Assembly (NCBI GenBank): GCA_947184155.2
Contig: CAMXCT020000480.1
Coordinates: 42,162 to 106,161, forward strand
Direction of reading: 5' to 3'
Origin: Cladocopium goreaui
Lineage: Eukaryota; Sar; Dinophyceae; Suessiales; Symbiodiniaceae
DNA: 64,000 nucleotides
Made by a program: the position numbers and the translations under genes. The first letter of the stretch is position 1; every line of letters starts with the position of its first letter. This document shows, piece by piece, positions 52,001-62,700 of this stretch. The notes under the pieces were generated by a model. That model searched no databases. It worked only from the letters and a program-made list of their open reading frames with translations, and had not been told where the DNA came from.

Positions 52001-53498
52001 CTCCAGGCCAATTATCCACAGATAGGACATGATGGGACGAATTCAAGAATTTTGTGTCAACGCGCGCCCAAATTACAAAACATATGTTTTTTGCTGAAAA
52101 TGCATTTGTCCTTGCAAAAGGGTACAGACACACATGTTCAGCTTTACCAACCAAAAAAAGGTGACTTGAAGAGGCCGAGGCGCAGGTGTCAAAAATAAAA
52201 TCCAAGGGGCTGGACCTTTTTTTGGCCGAATTCTTGTGGATGATCTTTAAAGGCTGGCCCCACAGGAAAAAAATCGCATCACCAGGTCAACCATCCATAG
52301 ATAGGAAATGATGGGACAAATGGAAGAATTTTGTTCCAACGTGTGGCCAAATTGCAAAACAGGCGTTTTTTCCTGAAGATACATTTGTCCATGCAAAAGG
52401 GTTGCGCATTTCCGTGGGCATCTGCCGGACCGCACTCGTGAAGCCGTGGACTCTGAAAAACTGCGAGCTGTCAGCCGGGAAGTCAGGTGCCAGGAATTCA
52501 TTTTTTTCCGTATCAGATTGAGGGGGGGGAAGATATGGCATGTTACCAACGCAAGCGTCCAGGAAATAATTTTTTTACTTGGATATCAGAGGGGTAAATT
52601 TATTGGATGTTGGACGTTGGGCACCAGGAAATTAGCAAAGAAAATTCAAAAAGGTGGTTGGAAGTGAGATTTCGGCTTCAGAGGTTAGGAGCCAGGAATT
52701 TAAAGCTCTAAAACCTCTCTCAAAGGTTAGGGGTCATCATTTTAGACTGATTTTTTTCTAGGACTGTACCCCACGTTTTTGTACCGACGGGGATCTTCAA
52801 CAATCATGTAGAGAGTCAGAGGACACATCATTTTTGGCCATTTCCAACAGAGAGAGAGAGAGAAACAGTTCTGGACCTCCAAAGCCTAGTGTCATCCATC
52901 TCCCCGTCTTGAAAGATCTTGACAGCATGCGGGCAAAAAAATGATGGAGCCGGTGGAAACCCTGTGGCCCAGGATTTGAATGATATGACAAGAAAAGTGT
53001 TTATGCCAAACCCTCAGCAGTTTTTGAAAGGTCCTGATCTTCCAATTCAATCGACTTGACGATCTGAATGGGGTAGGTACACATGTATCATCATAAAGGT
53101 TATGACCCAGGAAAAGAGTTGTGTCAGCGCAATGGTGGACCAGGAGAAATGTTAGTCCACATAAAGGTTGTGGAACAGGATTTTAATTTGTTTGCCCGGG
53201 AAATTGCAACTTGGTTGTTGTCCTTTCGGAGCTAAATCCGTTGGGTTGTACCCTTTGGAAATCAATTCCAAAAGGTTGTGGACCAAACGATTTAAGGCAT
53301 TTTTTTCCAGGACTGGACCCTTTTGACCGGTACGACCGGGGGTAATTATACTACATATAGAATATATTACATATAGAATCATATAGAATATTCTGTGTTC
53401 AACAGGACCCTCAGTTGCAGGTGTGCACTCTGTACAACATGTATGGCATTGTGGATCTAGACCCAACTAGCCTGTCAGCCCAACAAGAAAACAATTCT
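46538..53498 (+). CDS. Three frame-compatible exon candidates, gene unknown
   Basis: 46,538-46,592 (acceptor gttccag then G; AGFDTPDGGDQWLNQWDT; donor GGTAAAA), 48,154-48,248 (acceptor ggctcag then G; LVQHGLRDGQGAAVVLSHRP then LVPLLPTELWD; GT donor) and 53,407-about 53,498 (acceptor ttcaacag then G; DPQLQVCTLYNMYGIVDLDP then TSLSAQQENNS; GT donor). Phases 1-to-1 and 0-to-0 agree, and the last ends in phase 0 like the first glycosyltransferase exon at 53,787. They may therefore be 5' exons of that gene or a separate gene. Introns would be 1.6 and 5.2 kb. No family is recognised. Confidence 0.35.
47249..47599 (+). other. 116-codon open frame, unassigned
   Basis: The middle reads like protein (RNVDWPDSRLKQDRLQTAER), but open frames overlap on the minus strand and no clean splice pair or homologue is evident. 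Confidence 0.2.
48755..49790. repeat. Imperfect ATC/GTC trinucleotide array, 1.04 kb
   Basis: (atc)n with tcatcagca and tcatcgtcg variants; the second half is richer in cgtcgtcat. Because the unit is three bases, frames on both strands stay open for 300-370 codons (His, Ile, Ser, Met, Asp repeats). These are not genes. Confidence 0.97.
49960..50035. mobile_element. Short inverted-repeat element, family C (copy C2)
   Basis: tgtctgaaaattaggtacccc ... gctatcccattttcagac (76 bp, arms inverse over 11 bp). Confidence 0.65.
50560..53340. repeat. Tract with dispersed CCAGGAAA motifs and a 278-bp tandem array
   Basis: More than fifteen occurrences of (a/c)caggaa followed by A/T-rich bases, often preceded by ggttgggg or ggttgtgg (for example near 50,690, 50,720, 50,838, 51,323, 52,265, 52,549, 52,619, 52,692, 53,107). 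No gene is supported within it. Confidence 0.6.
51557..52400. repeat. 278-bp tandem repeat, three copies
   Basis: Copies start near 51,557, 51,834 and 52,111 (tgcaaaagggtacag...), each with aaaataaaatccaaggggct and caggccaatcatcca segments. A fourth begins at about 52,389 and breaks off. The period is not a multiple of three, so the minus-strand open frames spanning it are not conserved coding. Confidence 0.9.
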
Positions 53499-53786
53499 GT
53501 GCGCGCACAGCCGTGCGCACTCCTGCAGTCAAAAGTTGAGTTTTACACTGTATATATACATACATACATACATAATCATACGTATATATATATATATATA
53601 TGGATCTGATACAGTATATTTATATAGCACCGTCAAAAAATAGAAAGGTACAAACCTGTTGAAATCGTGTGTTCACAGTTTTTTTTTTGCGGAGGGCATC
53701 AATATCAATAATTATCATTATCTATATATATATATATGTATCCTTGGGACCATTTCATTGGAAGCTTCAACTTTTCATTCTCCCAG

Positions 53787-56700
53787 GCTCCTAGGGAAGA
53801 GCCCAAATCTGGATCCTGGCGATGGCTTCTACTTGCGGCGCTAATTGCGACTGGCCTGGTATGGCCTGGTGTTGGGGACCACATTTACTATCCAGTGGTG
53901 AATGGAGAGATGAACGGAGCTATTTTTGTATCCTATTTTGCATGGGGAACCAATTGGAGCTACGCATGGAGTTGTCCAACCACATGATAGTTAGTGATAG
54001 CGGACAAGAATATGGGAACTATGTAATATTTACTGACCATAGTTAGGATACTTCATGGGATATGATGGGATATGCAACAGTTACACAACTAACAACATGA
54101 TGGTTCTGGTTGCGTGTCTGAATATTCTGAATATGGGGTGTGGGCCTCCAAGTTGTGGTCATATATATATATATACACACACACATATATATATATATAC
54201 ATAATTTTGGCACATGATGACAATCCATTGGAATTGGTGGTACCCCATTTTCAGACTTGTTTAAATCCCCGGTAGATCCAATTTTTGTGATCATATTTTT
54301 TAATAGTTAAGTCCCCATTTACCCTCCAGCAAAATAAACAGTTTGACCGTTTGACCCTTGAAAAGAGCATTTTTTTACAGTATTGGAAACGATGCGGAAA
54401 CCCAGCTCTTCCAACGTCCAACTCATTGTTAATTTGCAGGGGTATATGGCCATCATAGCGTTTACTGTATATCCCAATTTATGGGAATGGCTTAAATATG
54501 GTTAAATTCTATCCATGAATAAAACCAAGTGCACCCTCACCTTCCGGGATTCCAGGGCATAGAATCAGGCACCCGTCCTGGCAGCTTGGTTGCTTAGTGC
54601 TGGCAGCGCTGGGAACGATGCGGGAGCCACCGCAGACAGCGTTACTAAGACACCAGTGGAAGGCCAGGGAGAGGGGTTTGGATGGGTTCGGTGCAGTATA
54701 CCTTGTTTTTGTTTCAAACGAAAGACCAGATCAGCACAGTTTTTAGATAATCAGTTGGCTCAATGGTTTGCTAGATGGCTAGTAATTGAGGGGCTCAAGT
54801 GGTTAGTACAAAGCGTTTTCCAAGTGATGGAGTCTGATGGAGATGATACACAATTAGATGATACTGAGCTGGCTAGTATGTATATAATCAGCTACAAGAA
54901 GTGTTTAGCAGACAATGGGCCTTAAGACCATCAGCTACTTGTATTTGCCAGTACCTGGTACCCGGTATTTTTTTGGCAATCCACGGACAATTGTCCAAGA
55001 TTATTTGCTGATGTTTTATTGAAATGCTCTTTTTTTTTCCCATAATCTCATTATTTTCCATTATCTTCATGATTTTTTCCCTGAGTCCAATTGCCTATTT
55101 TCCATTCTTGTCCTGGGATTGTTGCCACGTTGAACAAGCGGCTGCGGCAGCAGTTGGCAGTTCCCAAGGTTGGTGGAGTCTGAGCTCATCACATGGTTGG
55201 TGCTGTCAACATGTTTCAGCTATGCATCATGTTCCAAGCTGTATTTTTGGGCCGATGAAGACAGATTCAGGGTTGTCTCAAATGGTTGGAACCCGAAAAT
55301 TCCATCAACTTTCCCCAAATGTTCATCATGATTTTCCCAAGTTAGGATGTTCCTCTATGTTTTACTTCACAAACTGCTGCCCCCATGAGCCAGGCTCGCC
55401 CAAGCCAAAACCCAAGAAGCCAGCAGCTAAGGCGGGTCAGACGTGTCAATTTGGAAACCCAGCGGACGGGTAAAGATCGATATTTTTTAAAAGAGTAGTC
55501 TGACATCTTTACCATGGGATATCATGGGATAATTGGATAATGGTGGATGATGGTGAGTTTTTTCTTTCTTCACCAGCTGAAGCTAACGTTGGGCGAGGCC
55601 GCAGCATCATCGGAAGCCAAGGCGCGACAAGTTTCGTCCGATGGCCAGGAGCGCCGTCCGATGGCTTTGGCCAACAAAAGAGAAACGACGTCCATATTTA
55701 TACATATCCACAAATGGAGGCTTCAATGGGAAGAGAGAGATACAGTATATATAATTATATACATATATATATTATAATTATATTATAATTATTTTATATT
55801 ATATTAATAATTATAATATATTATCTTATATTATCTTTTGCTATACTATCTGATATTTTATATTATATTATATATACAGGAAAACATATATCTATCAAAG
55901 GTGGATTTTCCAGGCCATGTTTGAATCCCTGAGGACCTGAGTTGGAAGCCCAAGACCATCTCGGTGGTGCTGCCCTGTGCCGGTGAAGGGCTCTTTGCCA
56001 AGAAGTTCCTTGGACGACAGGCAGCTTGGAACGGCTGTCAGCTTTACCCTCTGGTAATTTAACATAGCTATTGAAAATGACCATTAATAGTGGTTTTTCC
56101 CATTAAAAATGGTGATTTTCAATAGTTATGTTAGTTTACCAGAGGGTATTCACGTCAGCTTTAATCGGGAAAAAGATGAAACAGTGAGTTTAGAGTCAGG
56201 TGCCAACTGGTGAACCCCCTGCAAGGTGGTGACCAAATGGTTGGAGGTGGTCTTAAAGTCATTGCTATCAACTTAAAGCAGCGGTCCACCTTGTAGAAAA
56301 AATATTGCGGGGATGTTGATATGCATATAATATCATATAATGATATATATATATAGATAAACACATATTGTTGGGATGCAATGGCACCCGTAAACATGAA
56401 ATTTAGGCTGGGTAGTGGGTATGACCCGTACCATTGGTGACCCTTCGGGAATCAAACAGGGCCAGCGTGGAAAATCCACCATTTTTAGATCATTTCTTGG
56501 GGAAAAGCCATGGATTTCCACCGTTCTGAACCCCTATGAACCACTATTAACCCTCATGAACTATCATTAACTCATTAACCATGTATGCTGCTCTATATCA
56601 CCAGTTAGTTAACCATCATTAACCATGGGTCAGTTAGTTCACCATCATTAATTAGTCATTCACCATGTATTTATATGTATTTATCACCCATCCTTAACCA

Positions 56701-59700
56701 TCCTAAACCATCATGAGCCATCATTAACCATCATTAACCCACATTTTCCCATAGAAATCACCAGTTTCATTAACCATCATTCACCATGGGTAACCCATAC
56801 GAAACCCCCGAGGACCGTGATCTCCGTGGCCGAGTCGGTGCCGTGGGGCATCGGCGGCGGCATCTTGCAGGACATCGTGGTGGTGGACGATGGAAGCGAC
56901 CCACCCTTGAGTCAGGAGCTGGCACAGCATTTTTAACGCCTGGAAGCTGGTTCTGTTTTCAGGTAGCCTCTGGAAAAACCTCTTACATAACTATGGAAAA
57001 TCAGAATTTTTAATGATCAACATGGTGGATAAACCATGGTGGTTCAGATGTATGAGAAAAGAGTGATGAAATATGAGTGATGAATGGTGAATATTTTTTA
57101 TCTTCAGGTTTATGATAAATATGGTGAGAAACATGGTGGACAAACCATGGTGATTTTGGATGAACAGTTTCAGGTTTACTATAATTATGATAAATATGAG
57201 TGATTAATGGTGATGGGATTGTTGATATGTCTGAAAATGAGGTATTATTAGCCATATGTAGATGGCTTTTTTGATGGGGAAATGATGAGAATTCAATGGA
57301 TTTAGGGGTACGCAATTTTCAGACAAACCCACATAAATATAAATAAATAGATATTTTTTTATTCGAATAGATTTTGAGAACATGTATTGATTATTGACAT
57401 GAGTTGTGTATTGTTTGACATTATTTAAATACTATTATGACCCATGTGGTTTTTCATTTAAATCTGATTCAACGTGCTGAACAGGGGTTTATAATAACGT
57501 TTAATTTAAGAAACCAAACATGGTTTTAATGTTATTCTCACCTAAATCTGTCGGTTTGAAATGGATGTATCCACAAATGATGGTGCGCGCACACATATAT
57601 ATATATATGTATGTATACTTATATATTATATCTATATATATTGGGTAGATCCTAATACCTGTAACAAGTAAAAAACAATTTCCTACATAAGTATCCACCA
57701 ACAGCTTTACCGAGGGCAATCCCATTTCTTCAACACATTGTGGGGCCATGTTGGGCAGGCCACTCATGGAGCCATTTGGTTTCAACAGCCATTTTCTTGT
57801 GCCATCCTTATCAGCATTGGTCCTCACCTCAGTGTTTTTTCAAACATCTATGGGCATGTTATCATTGATCATGGGAGGTTTTCAAAGCTGCACTCATGCC
57901 CTTGGTTGATGTCTGTGGTGCACACTGCTCAGGTTTTTCTTGTACGATGTGATACCGACGGTGTTTTCATCTGTCGACTGAATCTGAGGCCAGCTGCTTT
58001 ATTTTTTTGAATGTCGGAATTTCACATATTTAGCGAACTTTAAAATCAAGATCGGCACAGGCGGCTTGACGAGCAGGAGCAGGAGCAGGAGGATTAATTT
58101 CGTGGCCCAGGCCGGAAAAATACAGTTTTTCTGGTTTTGAATGGAAGTGTTGTATGGTCATACATTGATTTTCATTGTCATGACATGTGTGGTAGGCCGT
58201 AGTTTTTTTTGAAGAGGTGTTTCGAGCTCAGGCCTCAGCAATCTTTGCCTGAATATCACTGAAGATGTTTGTAAGTTTGCACGCAAAATGGTTCTTGTGA
58301 TATGTCTGTGTGAATTTTGATTGCGCAGGTTTGTGCAGAGTGATGTTTCCTGGATTCGCGTTCGGCATTTTATCCTGGAAACGTCTACACAAAAGGGTTT
58401 TTGTGACATACCGATGTGCATTTTGATTGCGTAGGCGTGCGAAAAACGATGTTCTCGATGCGTGAACGCCATGTTACCTTGTAAATTATTACACAAAATG
58501 GCTCTTGTGACATACCCATGTGCATTTGGACTGCGCAGGCTCGCACGAAAGGGTTGTTGCTGGTTTGGCGTGAGGCGCTTTTCGTGTAAATTTCGGCACA
58601 AAATGGTTCTTGTGAAAACTCTGCGTGCATTTCGGTTGCGCAGGTTCGCACAAAGCGCGGTCGGCGGTCTTGGGAGCGGTGTTTCTTATCAACATTTTCT
58701 CTCGTCCTCAAGATCTACATCATCATATTTTCTTTCAGCAACGTCATCATCATTTTCACCATCATCACAATGAACACTATTGTCATCATCATGAACCATC
58801 ATGATTGTTATCGTGATCATTTTCAAGACCACCATTATTATCATCATCATTAAAACTAACATCAGTATCATCAAGACTGACATCATTCCCAACATTATGA
58901 TACATGATCTTTTGTACTCACGACGCAATATTTGGGGTCTCTTGCTGGAATAATAATGTCTATTTTTTTTATGTAGTGTAGCAAGGTTAAATAGGTCTTT
59001 GTAGTCATGAGAGTGATTCTGCATGATTCGGACAGAAGCAGGTTTGTTCTGACAAGTAATCGAAACGAAAGAACGTAAATAAATTCTTTTATTTTTGCAT
59101 GGATGTTGTTTCGATATATAAGACATACGAAATTAACCTGTTAGTATTTTGCATGTCATTACAGATGCATTGAATTTCATGAACATGTTCTTTGTTTTTG
59201 CTATAAACATCGTCTACTGCGACACTGGTGGAAACTTGCAGCTTGGTGGGTACAGTAAGGAATCTATCTATAAATCTTCTGTTTTTAACATGTTTTTGTG
59301 ATAGTGGGGACATTGCTGTAAAGATGGGAAAAGAATCTTTGAACCTTGCCCTCACTCAAGTTTGGTGGAAACTTGTTCTGTTCAGTAAAACAGCAAAGTG
59401 GACATCACTCACGCAAATCTTTTTTTGTTCCCCTTCCAGACCATATAAGATGGCAAGGCCTCCTATGGCAAGGCCTCCTATGGCTCCTATAGTGATGTCC
59501 ACTTTGCTGTTCTCGGGTATCGGCAGTTCCCATTGCAAAAGTAGGGTAAGCTATTGAGAATGGGAAGGTAGAGTTTGAATTGTTATATCATATTATCTCA
59601 TTATTTTTTGAAATGATATGTAGAAATATCATATTTCTATATGTTTATCATGAAAATACGCAGATACACACACAGTAAGTAATGTGGGTTGTGCAATTGA

Positions 59701-62700
59701 ATTTTCAACACATTAAAGAGAGTTTGCCAGATTTATCTCTCTCGTTTTTTAGGAATCATAAGGAGGATGGGCAATCCAACTTGCCAAGGGATGTAGGAGT
59801 TGTTGTAGCTGTGATGTAGCTAAGATACCACGTTGGGTCACTCGATTGTAAGAAGAATGGTGTATTCTCCAATGTTCACCCAGGATTAATAAACTTCCAG
59901 TTTATTAAAAAGAGTGGGTTCCGAAAATAGTGATATTTCGCATGGGGTTCCCCGGATTCTTAAACCAGGGGTTTACTAATCCTGCGTTGATATTACTTTA
60001 AGTTGCCCGATCTACGGTGATTTAAAATAGAATTGGAAAATCCTCTCATGTTAAAATGGTAAAATTCGGTAAAGTCATCTACTTTGGGCCATTTCCATTC
60101 ATGACCCTGAGGCAAGGCGCGCATCACAGTGGTTTCTGCTTTCCAAGCAGATGCTGTAGACATTAATGATTTGATATCATTTCTGTCGTCTACAATACTG
60201 GCATTGAGTTTCAACTATATCTATCATATTCTTTTGTATCATATAGATAAACGATGTTGATGCTATATTTTCAAAATATAAAATATCTATGTCTGATGTA
60301 TCTATGTTAATCTTCTTCTTGTAGCAGCATTCATTTGGCAACATGCAAATGGCACGGTGGCTTTGTTTTCAACTTTGCATGTCCAAGATTCTCTGGTTTC
60401 AATTTGCAAGTCACAGTTGGCAATGATGGTTGGTGCCGAGGCCGCATGCACGATGAAGTCATGCTGACACTGGCACGGACCCTGGTGTGACAGTGCGTGC
60501 GCAGTCAGGACGTGACAAGTGCAGTTGGCTTTGAATTGCTGAATGTTCTTGCATGTATCCCTGCCGGTAGCCCCTTGCGCACTTCAGCTCGAAGGCTGGC
60601 AAGACTGGCATCACCAACTGGCATCATCACACAGTCACACTTAGTCGCATCACACAGTGACAGCACGCAGGCACATCATATCATTCGCAAAGATTCGCAT
60701 CAGTGACAGCACAGACTTGTACTTCGCAATTGGATGTCGATTGCAGCCGACTTCATCGAGGAACGAATTGCCAAGGAAACTGGCCGGATCAGGATGTGTC
60801 CCTGTGTAGTATATTTTGAATCTCTGCGCGCTGTGCCGGTATGTTCATTCTGCATCTCACGTGTGGCAGTTTCTGTGCATTCAAATGCAATGCTAAGGAA
60901 GAGCCAGCAAGTCACTTGTCTTGATTTTGGGTGGAAGCCAAGGGTCCGGGACAACACATGTGGCTCAATTGCTGGCTTCCCTCAAGTTCTGACAGGTCCT
61001 GTGGCTCACCAAGCAATTGACTGAATCTGGGTTCAGAGACATCGTGCAGCTCGCCAGCATATGCGTTTCGGCAAGAGTCCTTGAAACTCAGCAAGAAAAA
61101 AGATGTTATAGACCCAGCGGGCGCACATATGCCAGCCGTTGAATTTCCAGGACCGAGAACGCATGATTTGGCAATGATTTGATTCAAACTTGTCATGTCA
61201 AAAGCTCGCCAAGAAGAGTTTTTGAACTAAGGAAGGAGTTCGAAGAGGAAAGGAAGGAGCGCGGGATCTATAACTACGACGCCTATTTCCTGTCTGCGTG
61301 GCAGAGAGTGATCGTAGCGCCCCTAGGCTTTACACCAGTATAGCTTGCATCCAATTGCCACGTGGGAATGTGTTGGTAGTTGCCATGGAGCTGTTGAAAC
61401 CATTGGCGTTGATAAAACTGACGTTGATAACTTTTGCTTTCAGAAATGGTGGCTTTGACATTGGTGAGCCGACATGATTGACATGGTTTTCGGATGTTTT
61501 CGGTAGTCTTTGCTGCTGAGGCACAATGAAATCAGAGGGGTTCAGCACTTTGAAGGATCTGCGCAAGTGACTAGTGTGCAATTATTTACTCGCGTCATCG
61601 ACATGTGTGAAGGCCATCAGCAATACAGGTAGATCAGCTGAGATCCAACGCCATTCGAATTGCGGTGCCGCCTCCTCATGGCGACAGAGTCTTCAACTGG
61701 CCAAGCAATGTCTTGGTGGTTGGGTATGGCATCGCCGATTGTGAATGGGATGACCGAAAGCGAGAGTACAAGGCACTTTCGCAATTTTTGTTTGCTGTGC
61801 ACGCGCCGCTTGTGCAGTTTCCACCTGCGGATTTTCCATCTGTGCGTGACTTCATTTCGTTTCTTTTGTTTTGCCCATTGGCTATCCATGCAGTAGAAAC
61901 TCCGACTGCCCTGCTGTGACACGTGTAGGAAAGGTTTACTGGCTCAGTACAGTTAGTCCCTTCAGCTGAGTCTTTTTGGCTTAGCAAGGCTTAGCTTAAC
62001 ATTTTAGCACACGACACTGGAAGACTAGTTTGACATTTGTCAACAGGGTAGATTCGAAACTGAAAGTTGTAATGCCAAGTTTATGCAATATCAAGTTTGG
62101 ACAAGTTGGAGGGACTAGACCTCGCAACCTCGCAAAGCACAAGACAGACAAAAATGACTACACCTGCACGTTCGTTTTAAGTTTGTTTTCCTTCCTGCAC
62201 TTCACTCATTTGACGTCATCATGTGCTTTCATTTCATTGTTTGCTTTGCCAAGCTATGCAGAGGCTGATGCACTTTAGATTGAAAGGGAAAAAGTCTCGC
62301 TTCATTGGGTTGGGCAAGTGTCAAATTTGATGTCCCCCTCCGTGCTACTTTTTGTGGTGTGTTGTGTGCCCATTGTTACAGCCAATAGGACCCACCCATA
62401 CATATATCTATCTATCTGTCTATCTATCTATCTATCTGTCTATCTATCTATCGATCGATCTATCGATCGATCTATCTATCTATCTATCTATCTATCTATA
62501 CCTAAATACGTGTAGTATATACTGCATGTTCTTTTTATATATATGTAGATTTCAGCAATAAAGAACGGGGATGTGGCCGGTCGGGAGCGGGGACGTATAC
62601 ATGAATGATGCTTAGTTTATATGGCCTTTGGATGGAAACAACTAAATTTGGATCCCAAACCAACACAATGTGATTTTTTTACGGGTTTCAGGTGGATAAT

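Noticed and set aside
51496..52205. Two similar minus-strand open frames (125 and 112 codons)
   Set aside because: They fall in the 278-bp tandem repeat, whose period breaks the frame between copies.
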